Assembly: GCA_022749655.1 (NCBI GenBank)
Contig: CP094243.1
Coordinates: 4,650,001-4,714,000 of the forward strand
Source of the DNA: Xanthomonas phaseoli pv. phaseoli
GTDB taxonomy: Bacteria > Pseudomonadota > Gammaproteobacteria > Xanthomonadales > Xanthomonadaceae
Direction of reading: 5' to 3'
Length of the DNA: 64,000 bases
Notes under the pieces: generated by a model
The model's database searches: none
What the model saw: only the letters and a program-made list of their open reading frames with translations
What the model was told of the DNA's origin: nothing
Shown here: in pieces, positions 44,102-53,874 of the stretch
Layout of the letters: each line of letters opens with the position of its first letter
Numbering within the stretch: the stretch's first letter is position 1
Made by a program: the position numbers and the translations under genes

Positions 44102-45574
44102 TCAGCAGGGACGATCGGCGGTCAGGCCGCAGGTCCAGCCCTGCCACCACGTGTCGTTGGCATCGCGCACGCCACCGATGTAGTTAACCTGTTGGAAGAA
44201 GCTGCTCACCCCGTTCAAGCCCTGGAACGCCGGTACTGCGGATTCATTGGCGCCATTGACGAAGGTGTTCTGCAATGTGGACACGCCATTGGCGACATTG
44301 TTGGTGCCGGCTGCAAACTGGCTGGCCGCACGCGCGTCGCTGCCGAAGGCGGTCGGGCAGGCGAAGAACACCGAATTGAAGGTACCGAGCGTGTCGGTAT
44401 CGGCCAGGTTGAAGCACACCAGCCCATCACCGGTGCCGCCGGCTGGGCGGGTCACCACCGAGTTGTAGAACGCGGCCTGCGTGCCCTGGTTGAGCATGAT
44501 CGCCGCACCGGCGCGCGCATTGCCCACGTAGGTGAAGTTGGCCACCTTGGGGCGCGAATACGGCTGTCGACGCAAGCTGCTCCACTCGTTCATGCGGTCG
44601 CCGCCGCCGGCGCGCTGCACCACGATGCCGAACTGCAGTGCACCGCTCCAACCGGCATCGGTATCCAGCGAATCGTCGTCGGCACCGGTGATGACCAGAT
44701 GGCTACCGTTGACCGTACCGCCGAACCATTCGATGCCGTCGTCGGAGCTGTTGTGGATCTGCACATAATCCAGCTTGGTGCCGCTGCCCACGCCCGCCAG
44801 CGTGATGCCTTGCAATTCGTTATTCGGCGAAATTTCGAAGCCCGAATACATCACGCGCAGGTAGCGCATCGAACCGCTGTTGTCGGTGGCGTTGTTGCCG
44901 CCATAGAACGCGTTAGTCCCCTCGACCTGCGCCTGACATTCCGGCGTACCGGACACCGTGGTGCCCGGGCAGTTGTTGATCGCCGCACGCCCCAGCACCA
45001 CGATGCCGCCCCACAGGCCGATGGTGTTGGCACTGACCGTACTCTCCAGCGCCTGACGCGCGGTGAACACGATCGGCGCAGTCGCACTGCCTTCGGCAAA
45101 GATCTGCGAACCGCGATTGACCACGATGTAGTCGCTACCGGCCGAGCCGAACAGGGTCACGCCCGGCTCGATGGTCAAAACACCCTGCGTGCTGCCGGCT
45201 GCCGGTGCGGTGGCGTTGCCACCGCGGTCGGTACCTACATTGACGCGGCCGCTGATCGAGTAGACGGTGCCCGCGCGCGCCGGCACCACCAGGTTGCCAT
45301 TGATGGTTTCCGGCAACTGGCAGGCGCGTAGCGTGTTGTTGGCGATGGTGCCGACATTGGAAAAACCGCTCGGGCAATCGGCGGCCGGGCCGCTCGGTGC
45401 AGGTGCCGGCGTTGGTGCAGGCGTGGGCGCCGGCGTCGGCGCGGGGGCCGGTGCCGGCGGGAATGCGCCTTCACCTGGCGAGGCGACACGGTCGGCTCCG
45501 CCACCACAGGCCGACAGCGCCAGTGCGGTACCAAACGTCATGAGAAGTGTCTTGCTGCTGTTGCGAACGGCCAT
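44102..45574 (-). CDS. Surface lipoprotein with a beta-helix-like repeat region
   Basis: A 490-residue predicted lipoprotein: the lipobox is LALSACGGG near residue 21. A Pro/Ala-rich linker (APAPTPAPTP type) follows. The rest reads like a right-handed parallel beta-helix (GVLTIEPGVTLFGSAGSDYI, GSMRYLRVMYSGFEISPN, YVQIHNSSDDGIEWFGGTVN). A CQLP ... CPG ... C pattern suggests disulfides. The start at 45574 follows GGAGATCAGCCGC. It precedes a TonB receptor and the xcs operon on the same strand, so it may hold a substrate at the cell surface or be an Xcs substrate; both are inference. Confidence 0.8.
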   Translation of the reverse strand: MAVRNSSKTLLMTFGTALALSACGGGADRVASPGEGAFPPAPAPAPTPAPTPAPTPAPAPSGPAADCPSGFSNVGTIANNTLRACQLPETINGNLVVPARAGTVYSISGRVNVGTDRGGNATAPAAGSTQGVLTIEPGVTLFGSAGSDYIVVNRGSQIFAEGSATAPIVFTARQALESTVSANTIGLWGGIVVLGRAAINNCPGTTVSGTPECQAQVEGTNAFYGGNNATDNSGSMRYLRVMYSGFEISPNNELQGITLAGVGSGTKLDYVQIHNSSDDGIEWFGGTVNGSHLVITGADDDSLDTDAGWSGALQFGIVVQRAGGGDRMNEWSSLRRQPYSRPKVANFTYVGNARAGAAIMLNQGTQAAFYNSVVTRPAGGTGDGLVCFNLADTDTLGTFNSVFFACPTAFGSDARAASQFAAGTNNVANGVSTLQNTFVNGANESAVPAFQGLNGVSSFFQQVNYIGGVRDANDTWWQGWTCGLTADRPC

Positions 45575-45761
45575 GCGGCTGATCTCCAGGTCAAAGGGTC
45601 CGGTATGAAGAGGAGTCGTCAAGAATTGGTGGCGTTCCGCGCACTGCAGTGGCGAGCACGTTCAAGATCCCCGTCACTTTTATAGTGGGCGTCTGTTTCA
45701 TTTGTCTTACCGCGACACAATTGACATACGAGTGCCACACGACGACATGCATTGTAGAGCC

Positions 45762-46622
45762 ATGACACACACAGATATCCCCAATCCGCTGGCCGACTGG
45801 ATCGTGGCGCAAGCCGTGGCCGGCCATTCGCCCGAGCAAGCGCTACAGCCGCTGCTTGATCAGGGCTGGAACGAGCAGGACGCCATCGATGCGGTCGAGG
45901 CACTGGTCCGTGCGCACATCCAGCAACACGCGCAAGCGAATGGCTTGCCGATGCCGGTGCGCGTGCCCGCGTTGCAACAGGACACCGATGCGTCGCTGCT
46001 TGCGTTGGGCGACCGCGATGTGCGCGTGCTGGTCAGCCTGTTGCTGCCACGCGTGGTGGTACTCGGCGGTTTTCTTTCCGACGAGGAATGCGATGCATTG
46101 ATCGCCTTGGCCCAGCCGCGCCTGGCGCGCTCGCGCACCGTGGACGATGCAAGCGGAGAGCACGTGGTGCATGCAGCACGCACCAGCGACAGCATGTGTC
46201 TGCGCGTCGGCCAGGATGCGCTGTGCCAACGTATCGAAGCGCGCATCGCGCGCCTGCTCGACTGGCCAGTCGATCACGGCGAAGGGTTGCAGGTGCTGCG
46301 CTACGCCACCGGTGCGGAATACAGGCCGCATTACGATTACTTCGACCCGGACGCAGCGGGCACCCCGGTATTGCTGCAGGCCGGCGGGCAACGCGTCGCC
46401 TCGCTGGTGATGTACCTCAACACGCCAGAACGCGGCGGCGCGACGCGCTTTCCCGATGCGCATCTGGATGTCGCTGCAGTCAAGGGCAACGCAGTGTTTT
46501 TCAGCTACGACCGCCCGCACCCGATGACACGCAGCCTGCACGCCGGTGCGCCGGTATTGGCCGGCGACAAGTGGGTGGCCACCAAGTGGCTGCGCGAACG
46601 CGCAGTGCGCATGCCCGCATAA
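45762..46622 (+). CDS. Prolyl 4-hydroxylase-like 2-oxoglutarate/Fe(II) oxygenase
   Basis: A 286-residue cytosolic oxygenase. The N-terminal part (residues 1-85) has a UBA-like helical pattern (AVAGHSPEQALQPLLDQGW). The catalytic double-stranded beta-helix has the iron ligands H190 and D192 in RPHYDYFDP, H260 in TRSLHAG, and the 2-oxoglutarate Lys at 270 (DKWVATKWLRE). The frame is intact. It is divergent from the lipoprotein gene, and the 187-base space between them holds both promoters. Its substrate is unknown; bacterial relatives hydroxylate proline in proteins. Confidence 0.85.
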   Translation: MTHTDIPNPLADWIVAQAVAGHSPEQALQPLLDQGWNEQDAIDAVEALVRAHIQQHAQANGLPMPVRVPALQQDTDASLLALGDRDVRVLVSLLLPRVVVLGGFLSDEECDALIALAQPRLARSRTVDDASGEHVVHAARTSDSMCLRVGQDALCQRIEARIARLLDWPVDHGEGLQVLRYATGAEYRPHYDYFDPDAAGTPVLLQAGGQRVASLVMYLNTPERGGATRFPDAHLDVAAVKGNAVFFSYDRPHPMTRSLHAGAPVLAGDKWVATKWLRERAVRMPA

Positions 46623-46841
46623 GCACGGCAACAACGCGCCGGCGGGATCGGCCACGTCGGCCGCCAGCGCGGAACGGCACAGCACCTGCATCGCCTGCAG
46701 TGCGGTAGCTATTGGCTATTGGCGGTTCCCCACGCTGCGCATCGCCAATACGCAAACCGCGCACCACGCGTTGCAACACGATTCTTTGCTGACCGTCGCC
46801 AAAGACGGCAGCAGCACACCACGAATTGAATTTGCCAGCAA

Positions 46842-46853
46842 ATGTTATAACAT
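46842..46853. promoter_or_regulatory. Zur-like palindrome upstream of a TonB receptor
   Basis: ATGTTATAACAT is a perfect 12-base palindrome, flanked by AA and GTCAT, 47 bases upstream of the receptor start. It matches the core of proteobacterial Zur boxes (TGTTATAACA). The AT-rich context stands out from the GC-rich surroundings. Confidence 0.6.
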
Positions 46854-46900
46854 GTCATTTCTGACACATAATTCCATTGCCCCCAGGTCTTGTCCGCTTC

Positions 46901-48946
46901 ATGAAGATCCATCCCCTCGTGGCGACTGTCGCCGCTCTGCTGTTCGCTGCCGACGCACGCGCGCAGTCCTCCGATTCGGCACTGACGCTCGGCAAGGTCG
47001 ACGTCCATCAGCATCACGAAGGCCAGCTCAGTGCGCATCAGGTGCTGACGTCGGTGGATGTCCTGGGCGCCGACCAGATCGAGGACAAGAACGTGTCCTA
47101 CAGCTGGGAATTGCTGGGGCAGATGCCAGGCATGCAGTTGACCGAAACCCGCCAGGGCGCCGAATCGGGCAAGGTCAGCTTCCGCGCCTTCAACGGCGAG
47201 GGCTATCTCAATGCGATCAAGACCCTGATCGACGGCATTCCCAGCAACGTCAACAGCGGCAACCAGCGCTTCATCGACATGCTGTTTCCACTGGAAATCA
47301 GCTACATCGAGGTGGTGCGTGGCACCAACGATCCGCGCTATGGGCTGCACAACATCGGCGGCAACATCAACTTCGGCACTCGCCAGGGCGGCAGCTACAC
47401 CGATGCCCGCGTGGCCTACGGCAGTTACGCCAGCCGCGATGCGCAGATCGCGATCGGGCGCGAACGCGACGGATTCGCGCAGAACTACTTCATCGGCGCG
47501 CAGGCATCGGATGGCTATCGCGCGCACGATCGTTCCAGCAAGTATGTGCTGGGCGGCAAATGGTTCTACGGCAACCTCGACGACGGCATGCGCATCGGTC
47601 TGACGGCACGCACCTACCGCAACCAGGCCGACGAACCGGGCTTCATGACCGCAGCAGAGCTGCAGGCGGATCGGCGCAGCTCGGACCGCCGCAACCGCAA
47701 CGATGGCGACGACCGCGACATGCAGCAGCTGGGCATGCATCTGGACCTGAAACTGACCGACGCCCTGTTCCTGGGCAGCAAGCTTTACTACAACCGCTAC
47801 GAAGACGACCGCCGGGTGACCTTCAGCGACCTGCCCACCGGCAATGCGCCGCGCCAGCGTCGGCGTTGGAACGAAACGCAGGTCGGCATGCTCAACACCC
47901 TGACCTTGCGCGCCAACGACCTGCTGACCCTGGAAGGCGGCATCAACTACGAACATCAAGACAATGCATACCGGCGCGAGCGCTTCAACTATGCCGAGCC
48001 CACCGACTTTGCCGCAGCGCCGGCGCGCATCCAGAACGCGGACCGCTATACGTTCGACAACTGGGGCGCCTACGTACAGGCCATCTATCAGCCGGTCGAG
48101 GCCCTGAAGCTGGTGCCGGCCTATCGCGTGGACCGCTTCGACGGCGACACCCAGCTGCCGGGTGCGGTACGCGCACCGCTGCAGCGTTACGGCAGCATCG
48201 GGCAGCCCAAGCTCAGCGTGATCTACGCCCTGACGCCCAGCACCAACGTGTACGCCAACTGGGGCCGTACCTTCCAGGTGTTGACCGGCTCCACCGCCCC
48301 GGCCTATCTCACCCCAGGGCAAGCCGGCATCCGCCCTTCCACCAACACCGGCGTCGAGCTGGGCATGAAATTCAGCCCATTTGCAGGCAGCCAGGCGCGC
48401 GTCGCCGTCTGGCAACAGGATGCGGAAAACGAAGTCTCGAACATGCCGGCCACCGGCACCACCGTGACCTTGGGCAAGACGCGTCGCCGCGGTGTGGATG
48501 CGCAGATCAGCGCACAGCTGGGCGATCGATGGACGCTCTGGGCGTCGCATGCCTACCAGGAAGCCAAGATCACGCGCGACGACCGTGCCGCCGCATTGTC
48601 GCTGCAAGGCAACGAAGTCATCGCCACGCCCCGCTACATCAGCAACATCGGCGTGGACTACCGCGCGACCGAGGCGTTGCAACTGGGCCTGCAGGGGCGC
48701 GCCCAGGGCGACTACTACCTCGAGGAACGCAACGTGGCAGGCAAGTACGGCGGCTTTGCGACGCTCGACCTCACCGCGCGCTACACGATCAACCCGAACT
48801 GGAGCGTGGACATGCAGGTCCGCAATGCCACCGGTCGCGCGTATGCCTACGTGTGGTACGACAGCTTCTTCTGGGCACAGGCGCAGCCCATGTTCTCGCC
48901 GGCCGCCGGACGGCAGCTGTATCTCGGGCTGAGGATGAAGCTGTAA
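46901..48946 (+). CDS. TonB-dependent receptor, predicted metal (zinc) uptake
   Basis: Outer-membrane receptor of 681 residues with an intact frame. The signal peptide is MKIHPLVATVAALLFAADARA. A His-rich stretch HQHHE lies at residues 36-40, close to the plug domain (VLGADQIEDKNVSYSWELLG, YLNAIKTLIDGIPSNVNSG, VVRGTNDPRYGLHNIGGNIN). The barrel ends GRQLYLGLRMKL. A Zur-like palindrome lies just upstream. Together these suggest repression by zinc and a role in zinc or zincophore uptake; the ligand is inferred, not shown. It stands alone between intergenic regions. Confidence 0.88.
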   Translation: MKIHPLVATVAALLFAADARAQSSDSALTLGKVDVHQHHEGQLSAHQVLTSVDVLGADQIEDKNVSYSWELLGQMPGMQLTETRQGAESGKVSFRAFNGEGYLNAIKTLIDGIPSNVNSGNQRFIDMLFPLEISYIEVVRGTNDPRYGLHNIGGNINFGTRQGGSYTDARVAYGSYASRDAQIAIGRERDGFAQNYFIGAQASDGYRAHDRSSKYVLGGKWFYGNLDDGMRIGLTARTYRNQADEPGFMTAAELQADRRSSDRRNRNDGDDRDMQQLGMHLDLKLTDALFLGSKLYYNRYEDDRRVTFSDLPTGNAPRQRRRWNETQVGMLNTLTLRANDLLTLEGGINYEHQDNAYRRERFNYAEPTDFAAAPARIQNADRYTFDNWGAYVQAIYQPVEALKLVPAYRVDRFDGDTQLPGAVRAPLQRYGSIGQPKLSVIYALTPSTNVYANWGRTFQVLTGSTAPAYLTPGQAGIRPSTNTGVELGMKFSPFAGSQARVAVWQQDAENEVSNMPATGTTVTLGKTRRRGVDAQISAQLGDRWTLWASHAYQEAKITRDDRAAALSLQGNEVIATPRYISNIGVDYRATEALQLGLQGRAQGDYYLEERNVAGKYGGFATLDLTARYTINPNWSVDMQVRNATGRAYAYVWYDSFFWAQAQPMFSPAAGRQLYLGLRMKL

Positions 48947-49202
48947 CGGCCGCGGTCGCTGTGGCGACGTGCCAGCCACTGGTCCGCAACGCAGCGTAGC
49001 GACTGCACAACCTTGCATCGCACAGCCAGCAGCGGATGCCGCGCCGCGGCCGCGGCACGCTGCCGTGGAGCAAGCGGTCGTGCAGCGCGACGCGTTAGAT
49101 CGCTGCGGCAACACGCGGCCGGCAACCAGGACCGCGCTGCCGCCCGGCTCCGTTTACCGCAGCGGGCAGGCACCTGGCCTGCCGCGGCTTCGTCAAGCAG
49201 CG

Positions 49203-49616
49203 TCACCGCCGTCCAAACAGGCGCCGATCGATCCGCACCATCACAAATCGCAATGGCGTCCATGCCAGACATAGCCCGGCGAGAATGCCCAGCGTATCGG
49301 CCAGTGCATCGTACGGGTCGGCGCTGCGATTGGTGGTCAGCGCGCCTTGCGCGATTTCGATGCCGATGCCCAGCAGCACCAATCCGAACGCAGCCAACGC
49401 CAGCGCGCGCCGGGTGGCAAACAACTGCACCGCTCCCCAACACAACAGCGCGAAGGTCAGGAAATGCTCGGCCTTGTCGCTGTTGGACGGCAACTCCGGA
49501 AACTCCGGCGGCGGCCCCATGCACACGGCAATGACCACAACGATCGCCGCGACCCACAAGCCCACCCACAAGCGCGGCCGATGAAACGGTCGTAGTGCCG
49601 AACTCACAACCGCCAT
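49203..49616 (-). CDS. VanZ-like membrane protein
   Basis: A 137-residue inner-membrane protein with four predicted helices (about 18-36, 50-65, 70-90, 110-122). The family signature is visible in SNSDKAEHFLTFALLCWGAV and GIGIEIAQGALTTNRSADPYDALADTLG. Similar proteins are annotated VanZ-like, but a link to glycopeptide resistance is not established. The start at 49616 overlaps the end of the upstream methyltransferase by 13 bases, so they are cotranscribed. Confidence 0.85.
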   Translation of the reverse strand: MAVVSSALRPFHRPRLWVGLWVAAIVVVIAVCMGPPPEFPELPSNSDKAEHFLTFALLCWGAVQLFATRRALALAAFGLVLLGIGIEIAQGALTTNRSADPYDALADTLGILAGLCLAWTPLRFVMVRIDRRLFGRR

Positions 49617-50788
49617 GTCAGATCGCCGGACAGGAATGCAGGGGCAAAATCGACATCGCGCGAGAAGCCCATCACCTGGAAGCGCTCGCCCATCTCGCTG
49701 GGCAGGGTCAGCCGCTTGATCTGTTCGCGCAGACGCATGCGCCCCACTTCATCGGTGCGCGTATCGGCCTGCGCCAACAATGCGTCCAGCCCATTGCCGA
49801 GCAGGAAGCTTGCTTGCGTGCAATACCCGGCCAACTCGAAACCTGCGCCGGTGCCTGCCTCGGCCAACGCGGTGAAGTCCACCGATGCGGTCAGATCCTG
49901 CAGACCCGGCCAACGGTAGAGATCTTCATGCATGCGATGCCGGTAAAACGCACGCAAGGTGCCGTCCTCGCGCTGCGCACGATAGAACTCGCCGCGCGGG
50001 TAACCGTAGTCGACGAACAACATCGCGCCACGCTTCAAACCGCCGGCGACCGCCTGGACCCAGTACGGCAATTGCGGCAGCAGCTCGGAGCGATAACCAT
50101 CGGCGAACGGCTGCTCCAGATAGCGCTCCAGGTGACGCACGGCTGCGCTCAGCAACGCATCGGCCGGTTGCTCGCCACGCGCGAAGTGCTGCTGGGCATC
50201 CAGCACCACGGTTTCTTCATACACCTGCCCATCGCGCAGTGCGAAGCGCGGCGTGGGCAAGGCGTCGATGACTTCGTTGGCAAACAGCACGCCATCCCAA
50301 TCGTCCGGGAATGGCGCATCCAGCCATTCCACCAGATCGAACACCGGCGGGATCAGGCTGCGCCCCAGCCGCTCGCGCTGACGTTCGCGCAGGTCGGCGC
50401 TGGGCTCCAGAATCGCGTAGCGCTCGGGCAACGCGTCCAGTTCCAGCAGCCGCTTGAGCGTGACTTCGGCAAACGCACCGCTGCCGCCGCCCACTTCCAG
50501 CACCCGCGCCTGCGGCCCGAGTTGCTGCAATACCGGCGCCAACGCGCCGGAGACGGTGGCCGCAAACAACGGCCCCAATTCCGGGGCGGTGACGAAATCG
50601 CCGGCCTCGCCGAACTTGCTGGCGCCGGCGCTGTAATAGCCCAGGCCCGGCGCATACAGCGCCAGCTCCATGAAGCGCGAGAACGGAATCGCACCACCGG
50701 CGGCCTGGATTTCGGCGCGTACGTGCGCAGCCAACCGGTCGCTATGGGCCAGCGCGTCCGGATCGGGTGTGGGAAGGTCGGCGTGCAT
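49604..50788 (-). CDS. SAM-dependent methyltransferase, MidA/NDUFAF7 family
   Basis: A 394-residue Rossmann-type methyltransferase of the DUF185 family; the human member NDUFAF7 methylates an arginine of a complex I subunit. It has FSRFMELALYAPGLGYYSAG, FVTAPELGPLFAATV, the SAM-binding RVLEVGGGSGAFAEV and FANEVIDALPTPRFAL, all typical. The start at 50788 (MHADLPTPDPDALAHSDRLA) is preferred over two upstream in-frame ATGs that overlap the divergent gene. Confidence 0.88.
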   Translation of the reverse strand: MHADLPTPDPDALAHSDRLAAHVRAEIQAAGGAIPFSRFMELALYAPGLGYYSAGASKFGEAGDFVTAPELGPLFAATVSGALAPVLQQLGPQARVLEVGGGSGAFAEVTLKRLLELDALPERYAILEPSADLRERQRERLGRSLIPPVFDLVEWLDAPFPDDWDGVLFANEVIDALPTPRFALRDGQVYEETVVLDAQQHFARGEQPADALLSAAVRHLERYLEQPFADGYRSELLPQLPYWVQAVAGGLKRGAMLFVDYGYPRGEFYRAQREDGTLRAFYRHRMHEDLYRWPGLQDLTASVDFTALAEAGTGAGFELAGYCTQASFLLGNGLDALLAQADTRTDEVGRMRLREQIKRLTLPSEMGERFQVMGFSRDVDFAPAFLSGDLTWRL

Positions 50789-50855
50789 GCGGGCACCGGT
50801 TGCGGGGACAATGCACAGGATAGCCGAGCCCTCCGCAACGCCGAGCGAGTACGCC

Positions 50856-51592
50856 ATGACAGACAGTTCCAAGGTGGTGTTGATCACCGGCGCAGCCCGC
50901 CGCATCGGCGCGCAGATCGCCACCACGCTGCATGCTGCCGGCTACCGCGTTGCGCTGCATGCACACCGCTCCGCCGAGGTGCTGGACGCACGTGTGGCCG
51001 AACTGTGCGCCCAGCGTGCCGGCAGCGCACACGCCCTGCACGCCGATCTGCGATTGCCCGACGCACCTGCGCACTTGGTGGCCGACTGCCTTGCCGCCTT
51101 CGGTCGCCTGGATGGCGTGGTCAACAACGCCTCGGCGTTCTACCCCACCCCGTGGGCGCGGCCACGGCAGCGCAGTGGGACGAATTGTTTGCGGTCAATG
51201 CACGCGCGACGTTCTTCATCGCGCAAGCCGCCGCCGCGCAGTTGCGCCAGCGGCGCGGGGCCATCGTCAACCTCACCGATCTGCACGCGCAGCAACCGAT
51301 GCGCAACCACCCGCTCTACAGCGCCTCCAAGAGCGCGCTGGAAATGCTGACCCGGTCGCTGGCGCTGGAACTGGCGCCACAGGTGCGCGTCAACGCGGTC
51401 GCGCCTGGCGCCATCCTGTGGCCGGAAGAAGGCAAATCCGCCGACGCCAAGCAGGCGCTGCTCGCGCGGACGCCACTGGCGCGCATCGGTACGCCGGAGG
51501 AAATTGCCGAAGCGGTGCGCTGGCTGCTGGACGACGCCAGCTTCGTCACCGGCCATACCCTGCATGTGGATGGTGGCCGCCAGCTCAGTTGA
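50856..51592 (+). CDS. Pteridine reductase / FolM-type short-chain dehydrogenase (frame break near 51152)
   Basis: NADPH-dependent short-chain dehydrogenase. VVLITGAARRIGAQIA is the cofactor loop with the Arg-Arg pattern seen in FolM and pteridine reductases, DGVVNNASAFYPTP holds the NNAS motif, LYSASKSALEMLTRSLALEL the YxxxK site, and GHTLHVDGGRQLS the end. After YPTP the frame breaks and resumes as GAATAAQWDELFAVNARATF; one missing base near 51152 accounts for it. It lies convergent to folK, which supports a role in tetrahydrofolate or tetrahydromonapterin supply. Confidence 0.87.
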
Positions 51593-51762
51593 ACGCCGCT
51601 TCGGTGGCCTGCGCGCTTGCGCTGCGCAGGGACGCTCTCTGTGTCATGCACGTGAGCTCGGCTGCGACCTCGCCGGCGTGCGTCACTGCCAGACAGTGAC
51701 GCCCGTCATCGCGCGACCTGCGCGCCTGCCCGGCCGCGCTCAGCCGCGCTGCCTGCACAGCG

Positions 51763-52278
51763 CTATTGCGTGACGCTCAACTGCGGCGCAGCCGCATCCA
51801 GCTCCACCGTGGCAAACGCGCTGCCGTGCTGCGGATGCGCCTGCCACAGGGCTGCCAGCGTCTGCCCGCTCAGCGGGTCGATGAAGTCCGGCGCGATGTC
51901 GGCCAGCGGCTTGAGCACGAATGCGTGTCTGAGTTCGGGCCGCGGGATGCGCAGATGCCCGGGGCCTTCGACGATACGGTCGCCGAAGAACACCACATCC
52001 AGATCCAGGGTGCGGTCGCTGAAACGCGGGCCGCTGCGATCGCGTCCATGCGCATCTTCCAGTGCATGCAGCCAGCGATCCAGCGCGTCCAGATCCAGAT
52101 CGGTCTGCAGTACCACCGCGTTGTTGACGAAGTCCGGCCCATCGAAGCCCACCGCGGGCGTGCGGTACGCGGGCGACACGACGATCTGGCCGAAGCGCGC
52201 GCGCAGGGCGGCGACAGCCAAGCGCAGGTAGTGGGTCGGCTGGACGTTGCTGCCGAGGCTGAGAAGCACGGTGGTCAT
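51763..52278 (-). CDS. folK: HPPK, 6-hydroxymethyldihydropterin pyrophosphokinase
   Basis: Transfers pyrophosphate from ATP to 6-hydroxymethyl-7,8-dihydropterin, a step of folate synthesis. The 171-residue protein has LLSLGSNVQPTHYLRLAV, SPAYRTPAVGFDGPDFVNNA and the signature GPRFSDRTLDLDVVFFGD, with the two magnesium-binding Asp residues. It is intact and convergent to the folM-like gene. Confidence 0.95.
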   Translation of the reverse strand: MTTVLLSLGSNVQPTHYLRLAVAALRARFGQIVVSPAYRTPAVGFDGPDFVNNAVVLQTDLDLDALDRWLHALEDAHGRDRSGPRFSDRTLDLDVVFFGDRIVEGPGHLRIPRPELRHAFVLKPLADIAPDFIDPLSGQTLAALWQAHPQHGSAFATVELDAAAPQLSVTQ

Positions 52279-52370
52279 ACGTTATTCGCGCACGCGGCCG
52301 GCGTGGACGTCAACTGTTGCAATCGTGTTGCATCCATCGACGCATGCACCGGGTGCGCGCAAACGTAGTG

Positions 52371-53864
52371 TCAGGCCACTTCCAGCGCATGCGAAACGGC
52401 GCGGAACACCCGGCGCATTTCCAGCGGCTTGCGCAGCACATGCACTGGCAGATCCGCCGGGAAATGCGCACGCTGCAACGGCGCGCCAACATCTTCCAGC
52501 ACGATCGCCGGCCCCTGGTAGCCCAGCTCCTGCATGCTCAGCAGCACACTCACTGCCGAAAGCAGGATGATGTCGCTGTCGATGATCACCAGATCCGGCA
52601 TCGCATGCTGCTGCACCATTGCAGTGCCGCGGCGCCATCACTGGCCAGCTGCGGCTGATAACCCTGGCTGGAGAGCGCATTGCCCAGTAGCGACAGGCGC
52701 GTTGCCTCGCCATCGACCAGCAAAATGCGCTGCCCGTGACCAAGCGGGAGCGGCAGTTCGGCTTCGGTCACCGCCGCCGACACCGCACGCATCGGCACGA
52801 TCATGTCAAAGCGCGTGCCTTCGCCCAGCCGGCTATCGACCACGATGCTGCCGCCATAGCTTTCGATGATGCGCTTGCACGAAATCAGTCCCAACCCAGT
52901 GCCATCGGCCTTGGTGGTGAAGAAAGGACTGAACAGGCGCGCGCGGGTTTCGTCGCTCATGCCTACCCCGGTGTCGGACACGCTCATGCGCACGCGCGAG
53001 GCATCGTAGCGATCGGCTGCCAGGATCAGTCGGCCGCCCTCCGGCATCGCCTGGATCGCGTTCAAGCCCAGGTTGAGCAGGCATTGCTGCAGTTCGGTGT
53101 AGTTGGCCTCGATGGTCAGGTCCGCAGCGATGGTGTCCATCTGCAGACGCACGCCGTCGGGCAGGCTGCTCTTGAGCAGCATCTGCACGGCCTGGAACAG
53201 ATTGGCGATGGAGACCTGCTCGCGCGGCTTGTTGGAACCGCGCACGAACGAGAGCATCGACTCGGCCATCTCATGCCCGCGCCGGCCGCATTCGGCCACC
53301 ACGTTGGCCAGCTGACGCAGCTGCGGGTCGTCGGTGCGCCCGGCCAGCAGGTCGGGCACGATCAACAACGGTTGCAGGATATTGCGCAGGTCGTGGCTCA
53401 AACCGGCCGCCAGCATCGCCAGGCTTTCCAGACGCTGTGCGCGCATCAGCTCGCTTTCCACGCGCTGGCGCTCCAGATCGGCGCGCGCCTCGCGGATCGC
53501 GCGGATTACCGCGCTCGGCAAGCGCGTCGGATTGTGCTTGATGATGTAGTCGTTGGCGCCATCCTGCAGCGCCTTGACCGCGGTCTCCTCGCCCATGGTG
53601 CCGGAGACGAAGATGAAGGGCGTGGCGCCGTTCTGGCGCACCAGGCGCAGCGCCTGGTGGCCGGAAAAGCCCGGCATGCTCAGGTCCGACAGCACGATGT
53701 CCGGCTGGAACTCATCCAGCGCGGCGCGCAGCGACGGCTCGCTGTCCACACGCTCGAATGCCGCATCCAGCCCGGCCTCGAGCAACTGATCGGACAACAG
53801 CTCGGCGTCTTCCGGTGAATCTTCCACCAGAAGGATCTTCAGCTGCTCCAGGTTGCCCCCTCAT
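52371..53864 (-). CDS. Hybrid response regulator/histidine kinase REC-HK-REC (two frame breaks)
   Basis: A cytoplasmic phosphorelay protein. The start at 53864 gives MRGNLEQLKILLVEDSPEDA if one G is removed from the run at 53856-53860. The first receiver has DIVLSDLSMPGFSGHQALR with the phospho-Asp. The kinase core has the H-box GLSHDLRNILQPLL, the N-box LLNLGLNAIQAMPEGG, the G1 box VSDTGVGMS and ADGTGLGLISCKRIIESYGG. The second receiver starts RILLVDGEATRLSLLG, breaks near 52620 (one A missing) and continues MVQQHAMPDLVIIDSDIILL to a stop at 52371. DGEA in place of DDE may weaken the second receiver. It is the third gene of a tight three-gene operon. Confidence 0.87.
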
Positions 53865-53874
53865 GCGGCATGGT

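Noticed and set aside
46709..49114. 801-codon frame on the minus strand opposite the fourth TonB receptor
   Set aside because: The plus strand carries a complete receptor with signal peptide and barrel end; the opposite frame is a high-GC shadow.
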